A stretch of DNA of 64,000 nt from JAJCYL01 sp963664285 (GCA_963664285.2 CAXXNX010000048.1:1-64000); one strand, 5' to 3'; shown: positions 16,455 to 25,999, counted from the first letter of the stretch. Notes: generated by a model from the letters alone, not told the origin. Program-made: numbers and translations.

Positions 16455-19400
16455 CTATCCGCTATATTCCTTACCCTTAAATAGCTTGCCGAGGAATACA
16501 AGTGATCGTCTCAAGACGTCTTTGATCAATGCCAAATAAAGGACCGCTGTTATGCTCCAGATCATAAATAGGTTAAACCAGAGAGTATCAATGTGCCAAC
16601 TGCCTACAATTTTCAATGGAGCATAAAAGTGAGCCTGTCCGTAGTCTGAGTCAGGATACATAAAGATAGGATCTTTCTTTTGGACGTAAGCAAAATCAGT
16701 CTCATAGACTTTAGTAAGTTCGTCACGATTGAGCACGAGGTTAGCCAGGTTGGTATTATGATGCTCTCTGATCTTTAACGCTTCTTCTTTACCCAATAAT
16801 TTAATTCTGTTTCGATATACGTCTTCTCTCTGATCATTCGCATCTTCCCGCAACGATTGGTATTTTTTTCTCAGAGAATTCAGATAATATAAGGCGTTGT
16901 CATAGGTGTTTTGAGTGAAATAATCAGGTTCAAGGTCGTTGAAACGATTAAACGTGTGGTTATCATCTCTTTCCTGGAGTTTGAAGAATTCATTTCTGAT
17001 CAGTCCCAAATGACCTTTGGCCCTGGATGAATCTCCTGCTGTCAGAGCCCCCAACGATTGTTCTAATTTTCTCTCCAGTCGTGGAATCAAAAAAGATGAT
17101 TGGTAGGAGGCATGACTAATCATGCGATCAAACTCATAATAGTCCTTTTCATAGGCATTATATTTAAATTGTTCGACAGCAAGCGCCTCGTAAGCCCACC
17201 TGGAAACCATCAAGTCACCAACTACCGGAACATATATTTTACCTGTTATGCTATGGTGTAATTCGTCGAATTTGATCATAGCTCCGCCTAGCAGCAGTTG
17301 TGGTACCAGTATGAGTGGAATAAGTATATATATAGTAACTATGGAATTAAGACCAGCCGAAATATTCAGACCAACCATATTTGCGAAGCATGCGGTAGAA
17401 AACAGTACCATCCAAAAACTGAGGGTCATACCCTGGATCTCCAGGATGAGATTGCCTAACAGTATAAAAATTATAGTCTGAAATGCTGATAAAGCAAACA
17501 AATAGGCAATTTTGGAGTTCAGGTAACTTAGACGGCTTAGATTAAGAAATGACTCCCGCACCAGGATCTTTTTGTCTTTGTATATCTCCTCTGCACTGAT
17601 TGACATCCCCAGGAAAAGTGCCACAACGACAGACATAAACAGATAGACCGGCAAATTCTTGTTGTCGGCAAATACATATTCATCACCTGGCGAATACTTT
17701 GATAAGTATCCCAGTATCAGTACCAGGATGGGTGGCTCAAGTATGTTTAGGAGAATATATTGTGTATTGGTGAGTTTGGCATTAATATTCCGTTTACTGA
17801 AAATAACGAATTGATCAAGCAGGTTTGGAATACTAAAGTTTGAAGGAGGTAGTGCCGTTTGCCATTTAACTCGCTTTAACTTAGGAACAATGTTTTCGAG
17901 ATATCGGTTATACCACGCCGATGGTGATACTTTCCGTTCTCCAGTCGGTCTTCCCTGATCATTGATTTCCTTGGCTTCGATGATCTCCAGTATCTGTTCT
18001 GTCACAACATTTCCACATGTCTGACATTCACTTTCAGCCGCATTTACCTGGGTAATCATGGTTTTAAAATACACAACGGCATCAATGGGATTGCCATTGT
18101 ATATAGGGTAACCACCTTTATCCAAAATCCAAAGTTTGTCAAATAGCTTGAATATATCGGAGGATGGTTGATGAATGATAACAATCACCAGTTTGCCTTT
18201 TCTAGCCTGCTCTTTAAGCAGGTTCATAACCATCATAGAGTCTGTTGATGATAATCCCGAGGTTGGTTCGTCAACAAACAGCACGGCGGGTTCACGCATT
18301 AATTCCAGGGCAATATTTAACCTTTTCCTTTGACCGCCGCTGATCGTTTTATTTAGGGGACTGCCGACGGTGAGATCTCTCGTTTCATAGATATCAAGAT
18401 CTATTAGAATTTTATTCACTGTCGATCTTATCCTATCCTCCTCAAAATCACTGAAGCTAAGTTGGGCGTTGAAGTACAGGTTTTGATAGACTGTAAGTTC
18501 CTCAAAAAGCAAATCATCTTGTGGTACATATCCAATTGCTCCCTGCTCAACACAGCGGTTGATTTTGTATCCGTTGATATGGATCTTACCGCTATTCGGT
18601 TCAAGTGTTCCATTTAAGAGGTTTAATAAGGTTGATTTGCCAGTTCCACTCCCCCCCATTATGCCGATTAGATGACCGGATTCCTCCACGAATGAAAAAG
18701 GATGAATACCGTTATTGCTGTTTTTAAACTTGAACTGGATATCTGTGGCCTCGAATACGGTCTTTATCTTCTTCTCATCATCAAGTAAGAACTTTTTGGT
18801 AATATCCAACTCATAAATTGGCTGGATATTTGGTCCTTTAATAATAGCTCCCGGTTTGATCAGGTAAGATTTGCCCTTTAGCACTTCTTTTCCCTCCAGG
18901 AACAGATTCAGTGGGCCATCATAGCGAAAGGTAAAAGTGCTAATACTACGTATGTAAAGTACAAGCATTATCCCAAAAAAATTCTCTACATACATATGCC
19001 GAAATTCCGTCACACCCGGCTTCCTCTTCTTTTTCATCATCCAGGCAATCTCTTCTGGCCATTCTGTGACCTTATTGTCAATTTCCATTGCATTATTTTT
19101 AGAGATATTATGCCCTCCGTCATCGAGAATAAAGGATTTGATGTCATTAATCTCAGATCTTGGGATATTAAAATTAAGCGCTACCAATAGGATAAAGTCA
19201 TTCTCCTTTTGAGTAACCTTATGGTCGGTGTTTATCAACTCTATTAGTTGCATGAATAGAATGATTCTTTCATCTTGAAAGAGTTCCTTGTTCAGTTGGT
19301 TGCAGATTTTTGTGACTTGCAGGATGTTTTTCGACTCGACCTGTAGCGCCAGATCTTCGCTGGTTTCGAAAGACTCCTTGCGATAAAAATCCACATAGTC

Positions 19401-19556
19401 TTCAAACAGTTTTACATACTGAGAGACCAATTGATCGTTTAACTGAAGTTTAAGAAAAGGTCTGACGATGAGTTCACCGGATTCAGCTTTTTCATCCTTT
19501 ACGCTCTCGATAATGGCGAAGAGGTGCATTAAAGCATTTATTATCGATTCACTCAT
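16455..19556 (-). CDS. ABCG-like ABC transporter with TerB-like N-terminal domain
   Basis: This 1033-residue half-transporter fuses ATPase and permease. Residues ~85-145 (LIELINTDHKVTQKENDFIL) resemble a TerB-type helical domain. A short beta-rich linker (LFLEGKEVLKGKSYLIKPGA) follows. The ABC domain has Walker A GGSGTGKST (301-309), signature SGGQRKRLNIAL (406-417) and Walker B VLFVDEPTSGLSS. A CxxC pair (ECQTCGN) follows the ATPase. The C-terminal half has ABC2-type membrane helices (around FLMSVVVALFLGM and LLGNLILEIQG) with a long extracytoplasmic insertion. The substrate is unknown. It converges on the M48 gene with a gap of two bases. Confidence 0.85.
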   Translation of the reverse strand: MSESIINALMHLFAIIESVKDEKAESGELIVRPFLKLQLNDQLVSQYVKLFEDYVDFYRKESFETSEDLALQVESKNILQVTKICNQLNKELFQDERIILFMQLIELINTDHKVTQKENDFILLVALNFNIPRSEINDIKSFILDDGGHNISKNNAMEIDNKVTEWPEEIAWMMKKKRKPGVTEFRHMYVENFFGIMLVLYIRSISTFTFRYDGPLNLFLEGKEVLKGKSYLIKPGAIIKGPNIQPIYELDITKKFLLDDEKKIKTVFEATDIQFKFKNSNNGIHPFSFVEESGHLIGIMGGSGTGKSTLLNLLNGTLEPNSGKIHINGYKINRCVEQGAIGYVPQDDLLFEELTVYQNLYFNAQLSFSDFEEDRIRSTVNKILIDLDIYETRDLTVGSPLNKTISGGQRKRLNIALELMREPAVLFVDEPTSGLSSTDSMMVMNLLKEQARKGKLVIVIIHQPSSDIFKLFDKLWILDKGGYPIYNGNPIDAVVYFKTMITQVNAAESECQTCGNVVTEQILEIIEAKEINDQGRPTGERKVSPSAWYNRYLENIVPKLKRVKWQTALPPSNFSIPNLLDQFVIFSKRNINAKLTNTQYILLNILEPPILVLILGYLSKYSPGDEYVFADNKNLPVYLFMSVVVALFLGMSISAEEIYKDKKILVRESFLNLSRLSYLNSKIAYLFALSAFQTIIFILLGNLILEIQGMTLSFWMVLFSTACFANMVGLNISAGLNSIVTIYILIPLILVPQLLLGGAMIKFDELHHSITGKIYVPVVGDLMVSRWAYEALAVEQFKYNAYEKDYYEFDRMISHASYQSSFLIPRLERKLEQSLGALTAGDSSRAKGHLGLIRNEFFKLQERDDNHTFNRFNDLEPDYFTQNTYDNALYYLNSLRKKYQSLREDANDQREDVYRNRIKLLGKEEALKIREHHNTNLANLVLNRDELTKVYETDFAYVQKKDPIFMYPDSDYGQAHFYAPLKIVGSWHIDTLWFNLFMIWSITAVLYLALIKDVLRRSLVFLGKLFKGKEYSG

Positions 19557-19748
19557 TAGCTAACTGATCACAAGGGTTAATACAGGCAGTTTGTATCTTC
19601 CGATTGCTTTAAGTTATAAGGTTCTGCCATGAATTTACTGGAAGTATAAAAAGATAAATTACAATAACAAAAGACAAACAATACACAATGGCCAAAACCC
19701 AATACTATACCCCATAAATTAATTTTAAGAGAAAGGAGTATTTCATTA

Positions 19749-20858
19749 TGTAAGTTCAAGTAATAAGTGCAATTTTCCTTTGTAGCACTTGCTTTGCGTT
19801 TAGGTAATTAAATTTTCTAACAGGGCGTTCATTGATTTTGTTTTCAACAACTTTGATTTGCTCCTCTGTAACAAATCTAATATCTGTTTTCTTAGGATAA
19901 AACCTTCTGATTACCCCAATCCTATTTTCAACTGTCCCTTTATCCTGACTAGTATAGGGACGAGTGAAATAGGCATCCACATCAAGGGATTGAGCAATCA
20001 ACTCATGTTTAGAAAATGCCATATCATTATCAAAAGTGAGTGTTTCCAGTTTGTGTTTATCCTGAGAGAGTTCCTCCACAATAGCTTCGGCCATTTGATC
20101 GGCATTTTTACTGTGCATCTTTCTGATTCTGGTAAAAAGACTTGCTCGGTCTGTCATCACCAACAAAGAGCCTTTGTGGTTTTTACCCATCATTAAATCG
20201 ACTTCTATATCTCCCAATCGTTCCCTTTTGTTAATGATCTGGGGTCGCTGTTCAATTGATACCCTATTCGGGATAATACCTCTACGATCTTTTCTGTTTC
20301 CTCGTTTGCGCCTTCGTTTGCCATGTTTTAGATATGTGTATAGTTGTTTGTATTCTTGGTTCTCCTGGTGGTTGGTGTGCTTACATTCCCATATCCATTG
20401 GTAAATCCATTCATGGCTAAGTGGACATTCTCTCGTTTTCTTTCCCTGATGGCTGATCAATTCAGGACTCCATCTATCTTCTTGGAGCCGGTTAACTATC
20501 CAGTCTTTCATGGGTTTGGTGAAAATCACTCTTTTTGGCTTTTCTTGATGACGAAGATTGGTCCTCCTTTGTGCATTTGCTGTTCGATAGACACCAGCTC
20601 CCCTACCTCTTGAACCCACATTTCGCTTAAGCTCACGTGAGATCGTAGATGGGTGAAAATGAACGATACAGGCAATCTCCTTTTGAGTAGCTCCTGTTTT
20701 CAATAATGCTTCAATTTGATACCTTTGATCAATACTGAGATGTGTGTAGTTTTTTGACATTTTGCAATCCAAAGATTGCACTGCTCAGGCTTTTGAAGGA
20801 TGAAAAAGCCCTTAAAAGCTTTTTCATCCTTCAATTGCACTTATTAGTTGATCTCAGC
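19749..20858 (-). mobile_element. IS30-family element, copy C (intact, 1110 bp)
   Basis: The ends are as in copy A, in reverse orientation. The target duplication is TTA (19746-19748 and 20859-20861). It sits in non-coding DNA between the ABC transporter and lipoprotein genes. The leader hairpin is perfect. Confidence 0.95.
19756..20760 (-). CDS. IS30-family transposase (copy C)
   Basis: The open frame encodes the full 334-residue transposase from MSKNYTHLS. The helix-turn-helix and the DDE residues (EVDLMMG, FDNDMAF, TVENRIG) are intact. It differs from copy A at HTNHQ versus HTNRQ. Confidence 0.95.
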   Translation of the reverse strand: MSKNYTHLSIDQRYQIEALLKTGATQKEIACIVHFHPSTISRELKRNVGSRGRGAGVYRTANAQRRTNLRHQEKPKRVIFTKPMKDWIVNRLQEDRWSPELISHQGKKTRECPLSHEWIYQWIWECKHTNHQENQEYKQLYTYLKHGKRRRKRGNRKDRRGIIPNRVSIEQRPQIINKRERLGDIEVDLMMGKNHKGSLLVMTDRASLFTRIRKMHSKNADQMAEAIVEELSQDKHKLETLTFDNDMAFSKHELIAQSLDVDAYFTRPYTSQDKGTVENRIGVIRRFYPKKTDIRFVTEEQIKVVENKINERPVRKFNYLNAKQVLQRKIALIT

Positions 20859-21013
20859 TTATAATAGTTCAGCTATTGAAATTAGGTATTAGGATTAGCA
20901 AGTTTTTGCCGAAAGGAGATTTTCGGCTCCTGAAGGCAGGTTTGAAATTTGGGATTTACAGACTGGATATTTTGATTTACTTCAACTAATAACCGTAGAG
21001 CCAGTAATAAAAA

Positions 21014-21049
21014 CAATAAGGCATATTGATCTTTCAATATGCCTTATTG
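21014..21049 (-). terminator. Terminator of the lipoprotein gene
   Basis: CAATAAGGCATATTGA and TCAATATGCCTTATTG form a perfect 16-bp stem with a TCTT loop. Read on the minus strand it is followed by a T-rich tract and lies 19 bases beyond the lipoprotein stop codon. Confidence 0.75.
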
Positions 21050-21068
21050 AAAAGTTCTTGTATTGATA

Positions 21069-21893
21069 TTATGATTCGCCAACTATTGCACTACGGGTTT
21101 TGTCTACATTGTTGTATATGTTATCCAACTGCTCTTGTGTCAGTGGTGTATTTTCATCAATACCGGCATAAGTTTCTTTTAAGTAATTCAGAAAAGGTAG
21201 GACGGCACTCACATCATCGTCTCCCGAATGTTTAGATAGGAGGTCAAACAATTGATTGGCAGGCCCTTTTTGTTTTGACACAATATCCATAATTCTAACA
21301 TCATAATTACTGGATATGGCAAGTTGTGTGGTTATATAGAGACCCTCTATCCAACTGCCAGCTACAACCAAAAGAGAAAGTTTGTTTTGTCCGTCTTTAT
21401 TAAGGTATTCATAAGTATCGTAGAATGATTCAGTAACAATGAGAATCAAAGAATCCTTATTGCTCAAGTTATTTTCTATTCTACTAACCATTTCCACAGT
21501 GAAGATGCTACTCAACTGAAGATCATCCACAAGTTGTTTTGAAGCATTGAGGAAAGACATGGTCTCCTCTTGCCTATTGTATGTACTCGCATAACTAAGA
21601 TCAGCCCCGTAGATACCCAAATTCAATGCCTTGTCTTTTTGGGTCTCATACTTATCAACATTTTCCGGTGAATTGGTAATGCCTAAAACAAAACTTGCTT
21701 CTGCATCCTGAAGCAATTGGGTTACCTGATAAGAAGTAGGGATAGGATACATAAATTCTCTCTCTACTTTCTCCCGGATATCAGAGATTTCAGTACTATC
21801 CGAATTATCGGACGACTCTTGTGTTGTCCCAGAAGATCCACATCCATAGGCGAACATTGAAATGACACAAAGAATGGTAAAAATGTTTTTCAT
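21069..21893 (-). CDS. Putative lipoprotein of unknown function
   Basis: This 274-residue protein has a signal peptide (MKNIFTILCVISMFAYGC) ending in a lipobox with Cys18, followed by a Ser/Asp/Glu-rich linker typical of Bacteroidota lipoproteins. The remaining ~220 residues are predominantly helical, with no cysteine or catalytic motif that I recognise. It is likely anchored in the outer or inner membrane facing the periplasm. It is transcribed alone, divergent from the acyl-CoA dehydrogenase gene, and has its own terminator. Confidence 0.8.
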   Translation of the reverse strand: MKNIFTILCVISMFAYGCGSSGTTQESSDNSDSTEISDIREKVEREFMYPIPTSYQVTQLLQDAEASFVLGITNSPENVDKYETQKDKALNLGIYGADLSYASTYNRQEETMSFLNASKQLVDDLQLSSIFTVEMVSRIENNLSNKDSLILIVTESFYDTYEYLNKDGQNKLSLLVVAGSWIEGLYITTQLAISSNYDVRIMDIVSKQKGPANQLFDLLSKHSGDDDVSAVLPFLNYLKETYAGIDENTPLTQEQLDNIYNNVDKTRSAIVGES

Positions 21894-22035
21894 AATGATT
21901 TATTTTTATAGGCTAGTGAAAACCGGGAATAAATTACTACAGATATCGTGTTAAATCAAAATGTTACAGATAATAATCACCGGCTGGTTCAGATTTAACA
22001 AATTTTCGGGGCTGAATTAGCTGATAATTTACTCG

Positions 22036-22094
22036 GCATGCATACTAATTTCCGAACTTTTTTTATATTTGAAAATGTTATGCATGCATACTAT
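22036..22094. promoter_or_regulatory. Paired direct repeats flanking the acyl-CoA dehydrogenase promoter
   Basis: GCATGCATACTA occurs at 22036-22047 and again at 22083-22094, each followed by an AT-rich run. The two copies bracket the TATATTTG promoter element at 22064-22071. Each contains the self-complementary GCATGC/ATGCAT core. The spacing of about 47 bases could place two regulator dimers on either side of the polymerase. No regulator gene is adjacent. Confidence 0.4.
22064..22071 (+). promoter_or_regulatory. Bacteroidota-type -7 promoter element (TATATTTG)
   Basis: TATATTTG matches the Bacteroidota consensus TAnnTTTG and lies 52 bases upstream of the acyl-CoA dehydrogenase start codon. 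The -33 element is not clear. Confidence 0.5.
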
Positions 22095-22123
22095 TTACTA
22101 TCGATACTAAATAAAGATTGATC

Positions 22124-23917
22124 ATGGAAGCAGTACTGGAAAAAGTAGCAATTAAAGGAGGCGAATTTCTCATTAGAGAGACCGATGCTAAGGATATCTT
22201 CGTTCCGGAAGAATTTACTGAGGAACAACGTATGATGGGGGATGCAACGGCCGATTTCATCGGAAAAGAAATTCACCCGATTGCCGAGCGCATTGATTCA
22301 CTCGAAGAAGGATTGCTTCCATCCCTAATGGATAAAGCTGGCCAGTTAGGACTGTTGGGTGTCATTGTCCCTGAAGAATATGGTGGTTTGGGAATGAGTT
22401 TCAACACTGGTATGTTGATTGCCGATAAAATTGGTTCAGCGGGCTCTTTTTCAACGGCATTTGGCGCCCATACGGGCATAGGTACCCTGCCAATTCTTTA
22501 TTACGGAACTGAAGAGCAAAAACAAAAATATCTCCCGGGGTTAGCTTCAGGTGGGATCAAAGCATGCTACTGTTTAACAGAACCTGATTCCGGATCTGAT
22601 GCCAATTCAGGGAAAACCAAGGCGACACTGACCGCAGATGGCAAACATTACCTGATCAATGGTCAAAAGATGTGGATTTCCAATGGTGGTTTTGCTGACC
22701 TATTTATTGTTTTCGCCAAAATTGACAATGACAAAAACCTTTCCGCCTTCATTGTGGAGAAGGAGTTTGGTGGAATCACCATGAATGATGAAGAACGGAA
22801 GATGGGCATTAAAGGATCGTCAACAAGACAGGTTTTCTTTAATGATTGTAAAGTGCCGGTTGAAAACATGCTTTCTGAGCGGGAAAACGGATTTAAAATT
22901 GCAGTAAATATTCTAAATATTGGTAGGATTAAATTGGGAGTCAGTGCTGTAGGAGGTGGTAAGACTGTAGCCGACATGGCTTTAAAATATGCCATTGAAC
23001 GTAAACAGTTTGGTACCTCAATTGCTTCGTTTGGAGCAATTAAGCACAAATTGGCTGAGATGGCAATCAAAACTTATGCGGCAGAGTCAGCCTCCTATAG
23101 AGCTGGTCAGGACATTGAGGATAAGATTAATGACCTGATTGCGGAGGGAATGGATGATGCTGCAGCCAAGTTGAAGGGATTAGAACAATTTGCAATTGAA
23201 TGCGCCATTATAAAAGTCCATGGCTCTGAAGTGCTTGATTACATTGTTGACGAGGGTGTTCAGGTATACGGAGGCATGGGTTTCTCCGAGGAAGCACCAA
23301 TGGCGAGAGCATACCGTGATTCAAGGATTTGCCGCATTTATGAAGGAACAAGTGAGATTAACCGAATGCTCCTGGTTGGAATGATCCTCAAAAGATCACT
23401 GAAAGGAGAACTAAACTTGATGGAACCGGCGATGGCTGTTGCTGAGGAGCTCACATCAGTTCCATCATTTGAAACTCCTGATTTGAGCCTTCCTTTTGCA
23501 GTAGAAAGGGATGCGATCGTTAAGCTGAAAAAAGCTATTTTGATGGTTGCAGGTAAGGCTGCGCAAAAGTTTGGGCCCAATCTGAATGATGAGCAGGAAA
23601 TTCTGATGAATATCGCTGATATGGTGATTGAGGTTTATTGTGCCGAATCAGCTATTCTCCGGGCGGAGAAAGTCCAGGGTATGCATGGCGAGGGAGATGC
23701 CAAATACCATGTGATAATGTCAAAGATGTATTTATATGAAGCAGTCGATAAAGTAAATCTTGCGGGAAAGGAAGCCATCGTGTCATTCACTTCCGGAGAT
23801 GAGCAGAAGGTTATGCTTATGGGATTAAAACGATTCACTAAAACCAACGCGATCAATACCAAAGAGCTGCGTCGTGAAATCGCAGATCATATGATTGAAA
23901 AGGGGTATTATCCTTAA
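22124..23917 (+). CDS. Acyl-CoA dehydrogenase family protein
   Basis: This 597-residue FAD enzyme of fatty-acid beta-oxidation starts at ATG 22124 (MEAVLEKVAIKGGEF). It is longer than ~380-residue short-chain enzymes because of a C-terminal extension like VLCAD/ACAD9. GLLGVIVPEEYGGLGM, CYCLTEPDSGSDANSG (FAD/substrate binding), MWISNGG, ERKQFGTSIASFGAIKHKLAEM and VQVYGGMGFSEEAPMARAYRDSRICRIYEGTSEINR are family signatures. The last contains a Glu (IYEGT) at the usual catalytic-base position. It is probably monocistronic, bounded by paired upstream repeats and a downstream terminator. Chain-length specificity cannot be read. Confidence 0.95.
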   Translation: MEAVLEKVAIKGGEFLIRETDAKDIFVPEEFTEEQRMMGDATADFIGKEIHPIAERIDSLEEGLLPSLMDKAGQLGLLGVIVPEEYGGLGMSFNTGMLIADKIGSAGSFSTAFGAHTGIGTLPILYYGTEEQKQKYLPGLASGGIKACYCLTEPDSGSDANSGKTKATLTADGKHYLINGQKMWISNGGFADLFIVFAKIDNDKNLSAFIVEKEFGGITMNDEERKMGIKGSSTRQVFFNDCKVPVENMLSERENGFKIAVNILNIGRIKLGVSAVGGGKTVADMALKYAIERKQFGTSIASFGAIKHKLAEMAIKTYAAESASYRAGQDIEDKINDLIAEGMDDAAAKLKGLEQFAIECAIIKVHGSEVLDYIVDEGVQVYGGMGFSEEAPMARAYRDSRICRIYEGTSEINRMLLVGMILKRSLKGELNLMEPAMAVAEELTSVPSFETPDLSLPFAVERDAIVKLKKAILMVAGKAAQKFGPNLNDEQEILMNIADMVIEVYCAESAILRAEKVQGMHGEGDAKYHVIMSKMYLYEAVDKVNLAGKEAIVSFTSGDEQKVMLMGLKRFTKTNAINTKELRREIADHMIEKGYYP

Positions 23918-23952
23918 TAACTCTTCCAATACCAAGTATTGGAAGAGTTATT
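23916..23952 (+). terminator. Terminator after the acyl-CoA dehydrogenase gene
   Basis: AATAACTCTTCCAATAC and GTATTGGAAGAGTTATT form a perfect 17-bp stem with a CAA loop, followed by a T-rich tract. The stem begins within the stop codon. Confidence 0.8.
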
Positions 23953-24075
23953 TCTATCTTTTAGAAATTTCTAGCAAATCCTTATTCAAATCCGCTCACA
24001 TTATTAGGGCGGATTTTTTATTTCTGTGTAAATTAGAAAAGAGGTTTATATTGAATGATAAAATAAAGGATTCTT

Positions 24076-25512
24076 ATGACTTATCGCTCCCTGGAACTTA
24101 AGAGGTTATCAACCAAAGAGAAGGCGCTCAAACTTAATATGGATGAATCTATTTATGGCACCATGGCTGAAATTGGGGCAGGCCAAGAGGTAGCTTCTAA
24201 CTTTTTTAAAGCCGGAGCGGCATCTGGGACGGTGGCCAAGACCATGTCGGCCTATGATATGGCATTTAGTGACGCCATTTATGGTCCCTGTGAGCGATAT
24301 GTAGCAGAAGAAAGGCTCATGAAAATGCTTGATCGTGAGTATTCACTGCTGAAAAAGCGATTGGTCTTTAAAGCCAAAAAGACTCGATTCTTTGCATTTG
24401 CAGATACAGTGCAAACACTTAATTTTAAAAGAACAGTGGAAGGACATGGCTGGATGGGGTTGCGGTTCCAACTGCACCCAATGTCTGAACCCAACGACCT
24501 GGTGATTCATGTGATGATGAAAGATAATGATCCTGTTTTGCAACAGCAGGCACTGGGAATGGTCGGGGTTAACTTGATTTATGGGGTACATTTTCATAAG
24601 GATCCCGAGGAGATTCTGATTTCGTTGGTAGACAATATGAATCAGGATAGAGTGGAAATAGATATGTTCAGACTTGAAGGTCCTGATTTCCATCATGTTG
24701 ATAATCGCCTGATGAGTTTGAAGTTGGTTAAAAATGGTTTGACACAAGCAGCAATGTTTGGACCCGATAAGAAAGTGCTTCAGCCTTCAGAAGCTTTATA
24801 TAAAAAGAATGTAATCACCCTTCGGGGAAGATTCCGACCTGTAACTGTGGTCAGTGTTGATATGTTGATTTCAGGCCTCAGACAATACAAAAAGGAAGAG
24901 GACGTAGATATCGACCAGATCATGGTATTGTCAGAGTTAACATTGACTGACTTAAAAAAGGGAGATCAGATTGACGAGAATGATTTTCTTGATCGCGTTG
25001 ATATACTTTGCTCCCTGGGACAAAACGTGTTGATATCCAATTATCAGCAGCACTATAAGTTGGTTAATTATTTGCGACAATTTACCAGGAATAAGAAGAA
25101 AGGACTGATTATCGGTGTCAATAACCTGGAAAGGATTTTTGACGAATCATATTACGAGGATCTGGGTGGTGGAATTCTGGAATCATTCGGGGATCTGTTT
25201 GGTTCCAACATAAAAATTTATGTCTACCCGGCATTTTCCCGCGAGAATCCTACAGAGATACTAACGGTAAAGAACTTCAAACCAAAACCACACCTTCAAC
25301 CACTTTACGACTTTCTGATTAAGAATAACAAGTTGAAGGATATCACTGGCAACACTGATAACCTGCATATTGTTTCCGATGATGTTCTAACAATGATCGA
25401 GGAAGGAAAGCAAGGCTGGGAGGAAATGGTGCCTAATAAGGTTGTTAAAGGCATTAAAGCCAATATGTTGTTTGGGTATAAAGGTGAATTGGTAATGGAT
25501 GACGAGGACTAA
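24076..25512 (+). CDS. Conserved protein of unknown function
   Basis: This 478-residue cytoplasmic-looking protein has no signal peptide or membrane helix. The N-terminal region reads MDESIYGTMAEIGAGQEVASNFFKAG, followed by AKTMSAYDMAFSDAIYG and FFAFADTV, which I recognise as a conserved family spread over several phyla without an established function. The middle contains KDNDPVLQQQALGMVGVNLIYG and MFRLEGPDFHHVDNR. The C-terminal half has nucleotide-binding-like hydrophobic strands but no clear Walker motif. It is not visibly co-transcribed with the acyl-CoA dehydrogenase because a strong terminator separates them. I do not assign a reaction. Confidence 0.8.
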   Translation: MTYRSLELKRLSTKEKALKLNMDESIYGTMAEIGAGQEVASNFFKAGAASGTVAKTMSAYDMAFSDAIYGPCERYVAEERLMKMLDREYSLLKKRLVFKAKKTRFFAFADTVQTLNFKRTVEGHGWMGLRFQLHPMSEPNDLVIHVMMKDNDPVLQQQALGMVGVNLIYGVHFHKDPEEILISLVDNMNQDRVEIDMFRLEGPDFHHVDNRLMSLKLVKNGLTQAAMFGPDKKVLQPSEALYKKNVITLRGRFRPVTVVSVDMLISGLRQYKKEEDVDIDQIMVLSELTLTDLKKGDQIDENDFLDRVDILCSLGQNVLISNYQQHYKLVNYLRQFTRNKKKGLIIGVNNLERIFDESYYEDLGGGILESFGDLFGSNIKIYVYPAFSRENPTEILTVKNFKPKPHLQPLYDFLIKNNKLKDITGNTDNLHIVSDDVLTMIEEGKQGWEEMVPNKVVKGIKANMLFGYKGELVMDDED

Positions 25513-25579
25513 GTTGTCGCTTGTTTTAGATAAAGTCATTTATCTGACTAACCGGTCAATTATGGGTTAACATATTCTG

Positions 25580-25587
25580 TATATTTG
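25580..25587 (+). promoter_or_regulatory. -7 promoter element for trxA (TATATTTG)
   Basis: TATATTTG matches TAnnTTTG and lies 40 bases upstream of the trxA start codon, giving a leader of ordinary length. Confidence 0.5.
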
Positions 25588-25627
25588 CGTTCTCTTTATT
25601 AGAAGTCAATAAATTGAAACAGACAAA

Positions 25628-25951
25628 ATGGGAAAAACAATAGAAATAACAGACAGTAATTTCGAGGAAGTAATTGGATCTGAAAAGCCTGTGCTGATAG
25701 ATTTTTGGGCAGAATGGTGTGGTCCTTGTAAAATGATTGGTCCTATCGTTGAAGAACTCGCCGGTGAGTACGAGGGTAAGGCAGTTGTGGGAAAGGTTGA
25801 TGTGGATAATAATCCTCAAGTATCAGCGAAATTTGGGATTAGAAGTATCCCGACTTTGTTGGTATTTAAAGGAGGAGAAATTGTAGATAAGCAAATTGGG
25901 GCTGTACCAAAAAATGTGTTATCACAAAAACTGGATGCACAGTTAGCATAA
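25628..25951 (+). CDS. trxA: Thioredoxin
   Basis: This 107-residue single-domain thioredoxin has the active site WAEWCGPCKMIGP (Cys31, Cys34), the cis-Pro loop RSIPTLLVFKGG and the family length. It reduces disulfides in the cytoplasm using electrons from thioredoxin reductase, which is not in this window. It has its own promoter element and a terminator shared with the convergent HhH gene. Confidence 0.97.
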   Translation: MGKTIEITDSNFEEVIGSEKPVLIDFWAEWCGPCKMIGPIVEELAGEYEGKAVVGKVDVDNNPQVSAKFGIRSIPTLLVFKGGEIVDKQIGAVPKNVLSQKLDAQLA

Positions 25952-25969
25952 ATCTGAAAGAGAATCAAT

Positions 25970-25999
25970 AAAAAAGGAGGCAATTTAGCCTCCTTTTTT
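25970..25999. terminator. Bidirectional terminator between trxA and the HhH gene
   Basis: AAAAAAGGAGGC and GCCTCCTTTTTT form a perfect 12-bp stem with a 6-base loop, with A and T runs on either side so it can work on both strands. The stop codon of the convergent HhH gene (25985-25987) lies inside the hairpin. Confidence 0.85.

Noticed and set aside
19858..20613. Antisense ORFs of 76-112 residues inside every IS30 copy
   Set aside because: They recur only because the element recurs. They are frame shadows of the transposase gene.
25528..25545. AGATAAA/TTTATCT hairpin after the unknown 478-residue gene
   Set aside because: It is a short AT-only stem without a T-run; too weak to call a terminator.
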